Shown here piece after piece: positions 12,296 to 24,350 of a stretch of DNA of 64,000 nt. Under the pieces are notes generated by a model that saw only the letters and a list, made by a program, of their open reading frames with translations, did not search any database and had not been told where the DNA came from. The stretch is from Pomphorhynchus laevis (taxonomy: Eukaryota > Acanthocephala > Palaeacanthocephala > Echinorhynchida > Pomphorhynchidae): assembly GCA_012934845.2 (NCBI GenBank), contig WNNJ02001731.1, positions 62,001 through 126,000 on the forward strand, read 5' to 3'. Position numbers and translations under genes: made by a program. Each line of letters starts with the position of its first letter. Within the stretch, counting starts at the first letter, position 1.

Positions 12296-12890
12296 GAGGG
12301 TATGAATACTCTCATATTCATAGTAGAAACGCTTGGTACACAAAAATACTTTCACCCGATTAACAACTCTCACAGACACAAAGGGGGACCGAGTGAGAAG
12401 ATAACAAAAAAAAATTTGGAAACGATTAAATGCAGCAGTCAAGAAAAACAGCTAAATATTACTGATGATTATCTTGTCAAGACTGGTGGACCTCACCAAC
12501 TGCTGAAGGCATTAAGTTACCATTCAAATTTGGTGGGATCGAATTTCGCTTAACAAAATGTTGGCGTATTTTACGTGCAAACGATTTTTCGTAAATTGAG
12601 ATGTGGGAATTTTGATGATACGTAGATCTTTGACGCATGTGACATTATGTTTCTTACACGAAAATATTCGTCAGGAAGCGTAAATACCAGCAAACCAAAT
12701 GGAGGACTAAACGCATTGTAACGAATATATCCTTTATCTGATTGTATGTAAAAGGCAGACAGATGCAAACAGAGGATTGACATCCGGGTTTTGGAGAATC
12801 TTGGTGATCGACCTTAGAAGTTTAAGAGATCTGTCAATGAAAAATCCCTACTCTTGAAACTACATCAAGAAAATATTGGTTGCAACGTAG

Positions 12891-13020
12891 AAGTGTCTCC
12901 ATAATAATGCAGGGAGATCGACTCCTCTAAAACTCTGTCAAGACCTAATGATTCAATAAAATCCAGGTAGCTTGCCGAGAGAGGTAGAAGTTAAATTGGG
13001 TTATACTCTCACTACTTACA
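12891..13020. repeat. Direct repeat, copy 2 of 2 (about 127 bp)
   Basis: Partner of 12169-12295. Confidence 0.8.
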
Positions 13021-13591
13021 ACAGAAAAGTCCAATCGCCGCTTGGAAGATAGCACAGTAGGTCATGAGAGGTAAACACGCTGTTACGACTGTTCAATGTA
13101 AAATGGCTTAAGCAACCACTTTTGATGAAACAGTAAAATGCCAAGGAGAGAGTTTGTTGTTGAGCAATAAAAGATGATGGCTGGTGTTATATGAATTAAG
13201 TAATCTTTTCTTTTTTGTGGATTGCAGTTTTGATCCAACGACTGATATACTTGGATAAAAATCGAGTAACGCCCTAAAGGTCCGGATTGATTTAGTTTTA
13301 TGAAGGACAAAAGCGTCATCATCTCGACAAGGTAGATGCACTTCCCACATTCCAATGAAAGAAATTCAGTGAAAAAAGGCTCGGACTACATCCCATTGCA
13401 TTGGCCAACATGTATAATAAAACAAAACCACTAGTTGGTCAAGGTGTAGGAAAATTAGATTTCATGTTGCCGTCATAACAAATGCGGGCTTGTCTTCCTA
13501 TAAGATCAAGTCGCGTTACTAATGCTTGCAAGTACAGTGTCCTTAAAGGACATTGAGTTTCAAAAAAGCCACTCATGAACGGTATGAATCG

Positions 13592-14015
13592 TAAATCGAT
13601 AATATTATTTCCTGAATGTTACATCTACGATCGTAAGAAGCGAAAGAAAGAAGGCTATGTGCAACGAAGTTACAGGACAAGACGAAGTCGATTTTATTAA
13701 ACCGTGAATAATAATTGTATGAATAATCTACTTGGTATCGAAACAATCCATTAAAGATGCATAGACATACGCCGAAAGGATCGTCGGCCACTGTCGTCTG
13801 ATATCCGCAATACAGAAAATCACGTATTCAAAATGAGTATGTGATTTGGTCGCAAAGTCATTTCCAGAATAGACAAGAGCATTTCACAAAGGACATCGAA
13901 TTAAAAATAAACCACTCATGTCACATTGTTTCGATAGTCATCTCACCTTTGTTATTACAGATGGCAAGCGCTATTAAATACTCATAATATATGCTCGATT
14001 CGTACCGTGCAACTC
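13592..14015. repeat. Young dispersed repeat, copy 1 (about 424 bp)
   Basis: Matches 25835-26260 in the same orientation at about 97%, with sharp ends (TAAATCGATAATATTAT at the left, GATTCGTACCGTGC at the right). No terminal inverted repeat, poly(A) or strong ORF is visible; one 72-codon minus frame at 13573-13791 has no recognisable motif. It may be a non-autonomous element or a duplicated genomic segment. Confidence 0.8.
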
Positions 14016-16400
14016 GTTTTAACAAAACAAATTGATTTAAATTTAATCAACATTTATTCTTTCTTGAAAGCTTGATATGTTTGATTTGGGTCGTTGAGGC
14101 AGTGCGATTATTCGAAGATTGTAACGGGTTGACTGTTGGCTGAGGGAAAAGAAAGCTGATAAGCATTGTTCTTAACATCTTGTCTTAATGTTTTCAGAAA
14201 GTCATCTAGCCAATTGTCAACTAACAGCAACATATACATGTGCGTGACCTGGCTGTTGGTCCTGGGCTCATGAGTACAGAGGGCTACAGAAGCATATGCT
14301 GAGTTTATTGCCTTATCCTCAAAGAGGAAATGAGTTGATTATTTTTAAAAATAGGGACATTGCTCTGCGTAAGCTGGATGATCCTAACCGTAGCTGACGA
14401 AGGCAAGGTCATTGCTAGTAAGGCACACCTTATTGGTGTTAAATTTACGGTTTTGCATTTTGAGCATGCTACTAAACAAGAACGACTGATTCACAGTACC
14501 CCCAACTGTGGCACCGATGACGGAGAAAAAATGTGTAATCGTTATTCGATATTAATTAAAATTCTAGGCTTGTGTCAAAAAAGGATAAGGCATTATTAGA
14601 CAATAGTAGTCATTAACATATTTTTCCATATGGATAGTAGTCATTTGTACAATGTTGTATTTGCGGATGCTATCAGTAACTATGTTCATTTTTTCATGGT
14701 GATGAATACGATATTACTCATGTTAAAATGATTTTTCAATGTCTGAAGGTTCCTTTTTCCATCTGGATTCTATATTGCTGATCTTGACAGTTCTTAATCG
14801 ATGAGTGTGAGACCGTACCCAATTGATTTAAATTACTATCAAAGTAGTTCAAATAAAGATTTACCAGTCAGGAGTTGCAATAGAAAATTCTATATAGGTT
14901 GATTAATTTCCTGACTTAGTTTTATGATTGCTGTTTGATAAAATATAAATAAATAAAATGTCTAAGAAAAATAACGTAATATTCTTCGACCTTCAATGTT
15001 TTGTTAATTGTCATTTCCACCATATTTAGTTTTTCAACTGTGGAAGTTCATATTTATCTAAAACAGGTGATGTGTCTACCTTGAATCTCAGAAACAAAGT
15101 CCCCTTTAATTACATTAACATCAAAAATACCCAGATTACGTGTAGAAATCAATTGAGTTACCTTATTTTTCTTGGTATTTTCGATTGTATTCCTGCTATT
15201 TGCATGCTATTTGGATGCATCGCAAATTACTGACACTGCATGTATAGTAATGGGGCTACTGGAGTGATAAGAAATAATGTTTTTGCGATAAAATACACCA
15301 CCGCGTGTGTGATACTAAATACAAAATGTCACTACCTGTGTATTATTTGAAATGTATAGGGAAGTGTTCGATAAAATTCGGCATGTTTGTTCGTCGGAGA
15401 GAGCAAGTGGCATATAAAGGCGACTTTTCTATATTCTTTATCATCAAGCATGATATGTAATTTTTTAAACTACCCTGTGAAATGTTTTAATAGGATTAGA
15501 AATATTATTTTTTTTAATTTATTAAGCTTCTTTTGATAGATATTTGAGGCTGTACAGATTGATTGGATATCGTAAATGCTTCTTAAAAAGGATTGATAAT
15601 TCTAAAATTATTTCAGTTTTATTTATTATGTTAAAAATGATGTTGTTATAAACGTGTATTTGTTTAAAATGCAAGTTGATGTGGTATTGTGCCCTTAATC
15701 ACGATGGCTCGTACAAAGTATAAAGCAACAAATGCAATGTTCGCTTTAAATTGACCTTGGCATTTACAGAATGATTATAAATAAATATGCACAATTACCT
15801 TCCTCCAAAGGCCAATAAATTCTGTAATGAAACTGCTTTAATTTAAGATGTGAACTGAAATTTGGATCCAATAGGCTTGACGACCACAACTAACAGTAAT
15901 GTTCGTTAACTAGTTAGTGGTGTAAATAGTTAGATATTTGTACCTTTGACAACAATCACTTCATTTGAAATTTATTCGCATGCTTATTAATTGTGATGAG
16001 TAAAATTCTCCACATATTTGCTACTTTATATCAAAGTAGCAAAGACAGAAACATAAATTAAAACTTATGTAAGGACAAATAAAAAAAAAATTTTATGGTC
16101 CGCTGAAAGAATGGGTTATCCCTTCAAAGCCGGACAAGCCACAAGGCAAATTTGTTTTCAGAAAATTTGGCCAATTTTAAAATATTGGTATTTTAAAAAT
16201 TATATTTTTTTAAATTTTAAATTATTATTTTTAATTTAAATATAAAAATTTTATAATAATAAACAAAGTACAAGGTCTACGGCGAAAAAATAAAGCTGCC
16301 TTTTGTAGAGCCTTGATAACAATCGTGACACGGGCGTATTTAAATATAGACTTTGTTTACAAAATCAAGCTTAACTAACTAGAATGTATATGCCAGATAT
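14016..16400. other. No gene seen; intergenic downstream of GAR1
   Basis: AT-rich sequence with short frames only (14360-14599 plus is the longest) and no recognised motif or repeat. Confidence 0.4.
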
Positions 16401-16408
16401 AACAACTT

Positions 16409-16414
16409 TTTATT
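16409..16414 (-). promoter_or_regulatory. GAR1 poly(A) signal
   Basis: AATAAA on the minus strand about 38 bases past the GAR1 stop codon, the expected distance for a short 3' UTR. Confidence 0.7.
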
Positions 16415-16451
16415 TGACAAACAAATATACACCACACTCAAAACGGAAGAA

Positions 16452-19400
16452 TTAGTGTTTAAATTTGCCAGCGAACTCACGATTACCACCACCTCGTCCG
16501 CCTCCACCGCGAAATCGACCACCACTACCACTATTTCCACCTCTGCCGCGTCCGCGAAAACCGCTTCCCGAACTGCCACCGCGTCCACCTCCTCTGCCTC
16601 GACCTATAATACAAAGATAAACATTTATTCCAAAATACATCATCATAACTTTATAATTATAAAAATCATACCTCCGCCTCCACCACGACCGCCAAATCTA
16701 CCTCCGCGTTGTCCCGGCGATCTACTACTACCTGGTGGTTGCGGTAGAAATTTTGATAACGGAAGTAATCTCCTTGGATCAATGTAAAGCTAAAATACAA
16801 ATTAGCGTATACGTAATCCATCATTCACAACCGGATAACTAACCTCCTGACTTTGTTTAAATGATTCTGCTTTGACGTTGTCAACAAGATTTACCGAAAA
16901 CATCTAAACAATTCAAAGAATCATCAGTTTACAGTAGTAAAATCACTATTTTCATAAGACTATAAACGCTAAAAAAGACTGTAAACGCTCAAAACCAATT
17001 GGCCTTATTCGAAACTAAAACCAATTGAATTCGGTTTGCTTTAAGTCAATAAAATAAAATGTAGAACTGTTAGTCAGCACAGCAGCGATTTTTAGTAGAT
17101 TTTTAATTTACTTCGTTTCGAAAGAGTGATCTTATGATATAAGAAAATGAATAAGCCAATCTTGTTCTGTCATCATTTGCAACAGCACATGGACTAACGG
17201 CTATGCGATATATATTTTATTCACAATTGATAACAACAATCAGTTCGCAGAAATGAGATATCCCTACAGATTATTTAAGGAATTGCAAATGTGATATCCA
17301 CTGTCTGATAAATTCTAAATATGTATTAGCCTAGTTTTCATTAAAAACGGAAATGTGCATTTACTTATTTTGATTGTATTTCATTAATCGCAGTATTGCC
17401 TTAAACGTTCTAACAATATCCTAAGAAAAGTTAACGTAATAAGTAACATCCTAGTAATAATTATTTGTAACGACATACTACTTCACAATTGAACAGTCTG
17501 ATAATAAAGAATAATTGGAGCTGGATCAAAGAAAGGAGGGAAATTTTTTTTACATTTCGCTAACCTCTGTTAGAATCTTCAGATGTAATTTTCTGAAGAT
17601 GCTAAGAGAAGTTAGCGAAATATTAAATAAAATTTTCCTCATTTCTTTAATCCACCTCCAATAATTCATCATCAATAATGGATCATTATTAAATATTAAA
17701 AATTATTTAGATTTTAAATAGTTGATACTGATCCATTATTGATAAATAATTATCGAAGCTGGATCGAAGGAAATAAGAAATTATTTTTGATATTTCGCTA
17801 ACCACTGTTAGCAACTTCGGAAAAATGTAATATTCTGTAATTTTTGGGAACTAAATAACGCAATTTATCCTGTAAATCGAGTGTTTAGTGATGGTATGTC
17901 TTATAAAGACATGAAAAACTTGATTAAGATTTGATAAGGACTTAATTAAGAGTTGACTTAATGTCATGATGATAGCCGTTAGCAATCAAAAATTTGACTA
18001 AATAAAAAAATTAACTCTCTTTTGTTCAATTAATAATTATAACAAAAATTATTATTTAAGAGTTTAAATTTTAAATACGAAAACTATCATGTCGTTCGAA
18101 TATGAAACGGTGATCATGATAACAGAACGAAAAAACGTTGTGTGTTAAATACTAATACCAGATTTTGAGTGACTAAAGCAAAAGTGATTTCTTTGTAATA
18201 AAAATTTTAACGGATAATTATAAATATATTTTGTTAATAATGAGTCAAAAGATCAACTCAACATGTACGTATATATTTACAAGATCAAAATTCTTATATT
18301 AAAAATATAAATTTCAAAATGCTATCAATTTCTTGTAGATTTTCATGTTTTATATTATTTTATATTACAGAATATGAAAAAAGTTTGAGAGATTTATATA
18401 CACAATCAAGCCAGTTCCAGATCAATCCATATCCAGATCTATCCAGTTCCAGATCAATCCAGCAAATTTAACAGTTTTAACGCACCGAGACGTCGACGGG
18501 AGGACGTAAGAAGACAGCTACGACCGACACCAACTGTGATCAACTACAAGTACAGTGCTCGACACACGACTGCAGCGTCTGGACTAAATCGCATGCGAAT
18601 ACAGTAAGTGTAAAGAAGACTTCCTATGCACCTTTGGTGCCAACAAACTCATACGCGACCTATTCCATAAAAATATATCAACCTCCAACGTGCCCACTCA
18701 AACCACTCCAGTCGTTTCTGATATCCTTTGTCAACCCACTGATCATGTCATCACATGCACTTCTAATTCCATGTCTTCATTCCCGACAACCCCGTATATT
18801 CCCTTCTGTCTCGTTTCTGAATAACCTACATCCCTCAATCAAAATCACATCAACCAACCTCCACAATCCTTCCACTCATAACCTTTCCTCACATCGCTCA
18901 CCACCCTCAATATTATCCAAATCCTTTTTGTCTTTTGACGTCAAACCTACTCCCTTGATATCCTAAACTCCCAGCTATCCTATCGTGATCTCACCAACTC
19001 ACGTTACTCGTCCTCCTTTACAAAAACGCTATCCTTCTCGCGATCGTAGCATCATCGTAACTAATATCACTCCTTCCACCTCTTTATCTCCACAAGCACG
19101 TCTCGACCACGATGTTTCCGCATTCAGATCCATCCTCTCGTATCTTGTTCCTGCGGATAAACCATCATTTTTCAACAACATCTCTCCTGTCACATTCATC
19201 CACCTAAATAAATCTTCTCAATCTATTCCTTCCCAGCCCTGTCTCATAAAAGTTGTTTTCAAGCATTGCTGTCACGCGTCTTCTGTCCTCTACCAACGAT
19301 TCAAACTCATGTCCTCTTCAGCCACTCGCATTTTCTCGGATCGCACCACCTCCGAAATCGCGCAACTCTCATCTGCCCGCATCAAAAAACGGGGTCACGA

Positions 19401-22400
19401 GAAAAACGGCGAAGCATCACTCGCCATCCGAAACATAGACGGAAATTTTCAAGTTGTCCACACCCGTCCAAAAATTCGATAACGCTCCATCTCTCCTATG
19501 TGTCTTCTCTACTAGCCCCCACCACCACTACACCCGGTTTCCGCCTCAGACTCCTCAACACTAGATCTATTCTCAATAAATCCGATCTCATCCTCAACCT
19601 ATTCATTAAGCAAATCATCGATCTCTTCTGCCTCACCGAATCATGGCACTTTGATTCTGACGACCTCTCTATCTGCCGTTTGCTCTCTGCCGGTTGCTCA
19701 CTAGTCAAATACGCTCGCCCCCTCAACAAATCCACTTCTAAATTCTCTAATCATGGCGGCATTGTCGCATTCGCCCGTCACCCCGCGTCTCTTCGCAAAA
19801 TCACTTCCTCATTCAGTCCTTGCTCTATTTAACTGCTCACTTGTCGTTCTTCTAACCCGATCACTCTAGATCTCGCCATTGTATACCGTCCTAATTCATC
19901 AGCTCCAACATCCTTATTTTTTACCAAACTCGCTGACCTTCTGTCCCACTGTTCTTTGTCCTCAACCCCTTCAATCGTTCTTGGCGACTTCAACATCCGC
20001 CTCGGACGCCCCTCTTCCATCCAGTTCATCAACATTCTTTCCAACTATAACTACAAACCCATCTCCACTGCCCTCACACATATCATTGGTGGGGCACTCG
20101 ACATCATCGCTGTCCCCGATCATTTTGCTGCCTACACCGCACTGTCCATTTTCGATCCTAGTCTATCCGATCACTTTCTCGTCACATTGATCTCACACAC
20201 AACTACACCCCTCCTCACACACTTACAATACTACGTCGCTCTTGGAGAAATCCTGACCTCTCTCTTCTCCGCTCTGCCTTACTCAAATCGTCTCTATCCT
20301 ATCAAACAATAACATATTCCTCTCTTCACGATCTCGCCTTTCTTTTCGACTCTGAACTCACATACATTCTCGATATTCTCTTGCCCTTCAAGCCTCACCC
20401 ACACCGTCGCTTGCACCGTGCCCCATGGTTTGACATCCAGTGCATACTCTCAAAGCGTCGACTCCGCCATGCTTTTCGAGTATATCACCGCTCTCTCAGA
20501 CGTGATTTCCGCTCGATCACTCCGTCTTTCCGTGATTCCTATCTTGCTCTTCGCCGGTCTTATCTCCACCTACTACGTACCAAATGCAACTCCTTCTGGC
20601 AGCATAAAATCATCACTTCATTCAACTCTAAGACTCTCTGGCACACTTTTAACTCAATCCTTGCTCGCTCCTCTTCGCCGTGCAACATCAATGCCAATGA
20701 TTATTCGTCATTTCTCCAGACTAAAGTATCCACGCTGCTCTCTCACACCCCGGTCTCCATCCTATCCCACTCTGCCCCGCCTAGCCTCATTCTCACCGGA
20801 ACGCTTTCATCTCCTCCCTGTCTCACCTTCCGATGTATCATCTGTCCTCATGTCCTTGCCCAGCAAAACCTCACCTGCCAATCCCCTGCCTACCCACATA
20901 CTTAAATCCATATGCTCATCGATATCCTTTTTCTCACAACATTGTTTAACTCGTCTATCCGCAGTCATATCTTCCCTTCACACTAGAAATCCGCAATCGT
21001 TAATCCCCTCCTTAAGAAACAATCGCTCGACCTCTCCCTTCCTTCTAGCTATCGCCTCATTTCACTACTCCCTACTCTTTCTAAGCTCTTAGAACGCCTC
21101 ATCTTAATACAAATCAACGCTTATCTCTCCTCATCCAATCTGTACCCTCCTTTCCAATCCGCTTTCCGCTCTAATCACTCGACAGAAATCGCATGCATAA
21201 AAGTGTACAACGACTTACTCATTTCTCGATAAAAGGCTCTATATAGTGTTCTCATCTCCCTCGACCTCTCCTCCGCATTCGACATTGTCGACCACTCCGT
21301 CCTCCTTTCTCGCCTTCGTTATGATTACGGCTTTTCTTCCTCCTCCGTAGCATGGTTTGCCTCATATCTATCCGACCGTTCCTTTCGCGTCTGTTCTAAT
21401 TCATCATCCTCCCCTCCCATCCCTATCTTTTGCAGGGTTCCACAACGTTCAAACCTAGGTACCCTGCTTTTCTCTCTTCTGCTTGGCGATTTCTCTCCAT
21501 TTATCAAACCTTTTTCCGTCATGCAATGCATCATCTTTTTAACGTCATGCAATACACCGATAACATCCTCATTTATGCTCATGCACTCGCACATCGCATA
21601 CACGATATCGGCATTTCTGCCTCCAACTGTCTTTCTTCTATCAACGAACGTCTCTCCCATCTCCATCTCGTTATAAACCCCGACAAGTCCAAAATAATGT
21701 GGATCCTCCCCGTAAACCAAACATATCTCCACCCACTGTATCGTTTGCCTCATCTATCATCCCCATAGTCCACAATCTCACTTTCTGAGGCTTCCATTTC
21801 GATGATCACCTTTTCCTTAAACCCTTCGTCCGTGACAAGGTTCGCTCGTCTAACTTAATTCTCCGTGACATCCGCCGTATCCGCCCCCTTATCGACTTCC
21901 GTTCTTGTATGTCTCTTCTTTCATCGCTTCTTTTCCCTAAAATCGATTACTGCCTTAGCCTTTTCGCCAATTCTCCAAAATCCATCATCCAACCACTACA
22001 ACACATAATCAACTCCGCCGTTCGAGTGCTCTTTCGTCTCCGTCGCTTCGACCACATATCCACATATCTTGCCCAACTCACCTGGCCCACCATCCACATC
22101 CGCATCAAACTCCGCCTTCTTCTCGTTACTTTTCGTCTCATCGCTGTCGGCTCCCCATTGTTCATCAACCTTCCTCTCTAAGCCGACACTCGCCCCACCT
22201 TGCTATCGCTGCGTTCCCATCATAACCTCTTACTCCACGGTCCAAATTACTCCAACAACTATGGTCTCCGATCCTTCCTCGTCGCCGCCTCACTCGCCTG
22301 GAATCAACTCCCTTTCGACGTCCGCCGCGCCCCCTCCTTTATCACATTCAAACACCTCCTCCGTTCACACCTTCTCGACACATGATTTACATTTTTGTTT

Positions 22401-23794
22401 TGTTGTGGTCATGTAAGCGTGCGCTGGCACGCATTTGCCACGTTACATAAATCTTTTTTTATAATATATTCCTTTACTACGGTCCTCTCATGCCGTCGCT
22501 GTAACAAAAAGTATTTATCAAAAAAGTTTTCGATAACTTTGAACACCGACATCTAACACGAAAAAACCTAGATTACACTAAAAGTAGCCCAATATTCATC
22601 GATTTCTTACGTATTTTTAAAATTAACATTTGCTTCTAACTATTCAATATCAAAGTAGAAATATAGACGAAACACAAACTTTATAACATACGTAATCCTT
22701 TATTGGTCCGAAAATCTCGTCCACTTTACCAATTTGCTCCTTATTTTTAAGGTATACTGGTGCATTAAAATAAGGAACTTGATCTTGCAAGTTGGATTTA
22801 ACAATGACTTGGCCATTACATGAATGCGTAATTGATCCTGCTTCTAGAAATAACCGCAAAATATTAGATGTGTAATTGCATAAAACATAATTACCTTCAA
22901 CAGTGTCTGGTGGGCCAAAGTCAAAATCACGACCACGACCGCCTCCACGTCCCCCACCGCCGCGTCCTCGACCCCGAAATCCGCCGCCACTACCACTACC
23001 GCGAAAGCCACCACCACTTTGCCGACCACCTTCGAATCGCTGAGGGGCTAAAATCGCAAGCAGCAGATTAATTATAAAATAGAAAAAGGCATTGGTTACA
23101 ATGCTAATTAAAGAAAAATATATTTTTAAGTAATTAAATCAGCGTTAAAATTATTGTCGCATTAATTTTAACATTTGATTCAATCAAGAATCCAATCAGA
23201 AACAACTGAAACAATGCTCTTCGAAAGGCTTTATGATAAAGCGATATTTAACATCTCTGAAGTCAATGGATTGACATAAATATATTATGAGATTCTAATG
23301 TATCAATCACCACTGCATCCTTATGGGTTACATAACAGAATCAGAGAAAAACAATACAGTAGCTGCTTAAAATAACGAATTACATTTTTGTAATTCAGAT
23401 GTTATCGAATTAACATTTCTAGAGCATTTAAATATCATTTTAAGGGATTATCACTAATAAAACAAGGTTTAGCGAATTTCGTGAGGCGTTTGTATAAGGC
23501 ATGATGCTTTACTGATTCGCCACCGCTGATTATCCAACAGGAAAATTGGATATGCAGCAAACGCGTGTAAACCATAAAATGTCAGAGTGGCAACTAGTCA
23601 AAATGCATTGCCTAAATCGCTTAAAAAGCTCAAGAAATAAGCATGATGAATTGACGTACTTTTAGAGATTCGTGTGGACATTACCGAAGACAATGAACAA
23701 TAAAAACGGTTATCTCTAACAACAAAGACTGGGTATTTATTTTTAAGTATTGCTAATACTTACTGGCATTATAGTTTGAAGAACCGAATCCCAT
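16452..23794 (-). CDS. GAR1: GAR1, H/ACA ribonucleoprotein subunit 1, six coding exons
   Basis: Exons on the minus strand: 23794-23764, 23047-22895, 22843-22692, 16903-16844, 16789-16672, 16603-16452. All introns are GT-AG and phases fit, giving about 221 aa against 217 in human. Order: start [11 protein letters not shown]-terminal RGG tract, the GAR1 core ([68 protein letters not shown]), and a C-terminal RGG tract ending GKFKH. GAR1 binds dyskerin in nucleolar H/ACA snoRNPs that direct rRNA pseudouridylation; the core contacts the enzyme and the RGG tails bind RNA. Introns are 716, 51, 5788, 54 and 68 bp; the large third intron was swollen by a LINE and fold-back repeats. The gene looks functional: no stop and every core motif present. 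Confidence 0.95.
17500..17680. repeat. Fold-back element in GAR1 intron 3
   Basis: Arms of about 85 bp, inverted, with a loop of roughly 10 bases. Shared words: ATTTCGCTAAC, ATCTTCAGA, TTGGAG.TGGAT.AAAGAAA. No ORF. As part of GAR1 pre-mRNA it would fold into a long hairpin. Confidence 0.75.
17729..17826. repeat. Half copy of the same fold-back element
   Basis: GAAGCTGGATCGAAGGAAAT..ATTTCGCTAACCACTGTTAGCA matches the left arm of 17500-17680 without a partner arm. Its outer TGATCCATTATTGAT is an inverted match to 17671-17685. Confidence 0.65.
18540..19482 (+). pseudogene. L2-like LINE ORF1, broken
   Basis: Counterpart of the 330-aa ORF1 at 44048-45040. The N-terminal finger ([10 protein letters not shown] at about 18556) is followed by frame breaks; stretches 18634-18966 and 18985-19482 retain the Ser/Pro/Thr-rich linker ([17 protein letters not shown]) and the C-terminal RNA-binding part ([32 protein letters not shown]). 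ORF1 proteins of this group bind element RNA. At least two breaks. Confidence 0.75.
19500..22385 (+). pseudogene. L2-like LINE ORF2 (endonuclease and RT), broken
   Basis: Endonuclease signatures [53 protein letters not shown] and LSDHFLVTL precede an RT with RPI-type, [14 protein letters not shown] and a catalytic box reading YTDN instead of YADD. The C-terminal part ([28 protein letters not shown]) is the thumb/connector typical of the L2 group. The frame shifts at least five times, so the copy is dead. Confidence 0.8.
22417..22432 (+). promoter_or_regulatory. LINE 3'-terminal hairpin
   Basis: GCGTGC-GCTG-GCACGC, just before CATTTGCCACGTT and the tail. The same hairpin closes every L2-like copy here, with different stem bases, and probably is the RT recognition signal. 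Confidence 0.65.
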
Positions 23795-23795
23795 G

Positions 23796-23810
23796 TCTGT
23801 AAAATATTGT
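23796..23810 (-). promoter_or_regulatory. Splice acceptor immediately before the GAR1 start
   Basis: On the minus strand ATATTTTACAG ends two bases before ATG, so any exon joined here would leave only AC ahead of the start codon. That geometry fits spliced-leader trans-splicing or a 5'-UTR intron. Confidence 0.5.
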
Positions 23811-23960
23811 GTTTATCTAAAAAGTCACAAATATAGTAAGCGATTTCATCGATTCCGCAATAAGAACCAAATAAAATTACATACAGACTTGAAAAAATAC
23901 GTTTCAAAATAATAAATGCATAAATAAATACTTAAATTATATAGATCATATCTTGGAACG

Positions 23961-24060
23961 AATTGATTTTTATCAATCTTACCAGCTAACTGAGTCTATG
24001 TATTGAAATTAAAAACAAATTATTATAAAATTAATAGTAAATTTCAAGTCTCGCAATTAA
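23961..24060 (-). mobile_element. Naiad 3'-terminal fragment
   Basis: AGCTAACTGAGTCTATGTATT at about 23981 is the terminal block of the Naiad family, followed by the AT-rich start of its 3' UTR. It lies just upstream of GAR1. Confidence 0.5.
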
Positions 24061-24255
24061 AAATATCCATGTAAACCGAATAACTGTAATGGGATTTATA
24101 CCAGTAAACATGAGTTTACTTCGATTTTCAAGAGCAAAACGAAATTTTATTCGAGATATTACACAGTAACAACGCAGTAACAACCCCTCACGTTTTAATA
24201 AATCAAACCCTTATCTCACTTTTGTTTAAGATATATCCAGTAATACCACTTACTC

Positions 24256-24350
24256 TCCCTTATTTAAAGTATTCCTAATAGATGGCGTTTATTTAAGGTA
24301 TTTTTAATAGATCATCTCCTTTATTTAAGGTATTCCTAATAGATCGCGTT
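24256..24350. repeat. Tandem repeat, unit about 33 bp, three copies
   Basis: Three copies of TTTATTTAAGGTATTCCTAA followed by TAGATCGCG with a few changes, directly left of the deleted LINE copy. Confidence 0.8.

Larger units (their letters stand above)
11760..13360 (-). pseudogene. Degenerate LINE remnant (L2/CR1-like RT piece)
   Basis: Around 11960-12100 the minus strand reads SPILYLA...QHFVVYDDHATTLFSG..CNDIVSKISQLF, which fits the PQGSVLSPILF / YADD-ATTLFSG stretch of L2-like LINEs with decayed catalytic residues. Further upstream on the same strand only weak LINE-like frames remain (12571-12783 and 13083-13355). A 127-bp segment of it is present twice (see the next entry). Confidence 0.35.
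18395..22475 (+). mobile_element. L2-like LINE, near full length, in GAR1 intron 3 (antisense)
   Basis: 5' UTR with short iterated CAGTTCCAGATCAATCC units (18398-18470), ORF1, ORF2 with apurinic-type endonuclease and RT, and a 3' UTR with the family hairpin (22417-22432) and an AATAAATC-like tail. It lies on the strand opposite to GAR1. About 90% or more identical to the minus copy at 41079-45343 over long stretches. Target duplication not identified. Confidence 0.85.

Noticed and set aside
13573-13791. 72-codon minus frame as a host gene
   Set aside because: It lies almost wholly inside a dispersed repeat and has no motif.
16455-16787. Thr/Ser-rich plus-strand frame over the GAR1 C-terminal exons
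   Set aside because: It is the antisense of the RGG repeat and of exon 5; splice sites and protein similarity place the gene on the minus strand.
22868-23071. Arg/His-rich plus-strand frame at the GAR1 N-terminal exon
   Set aside because: Antisense shadow of the N-terminal RGG exon.
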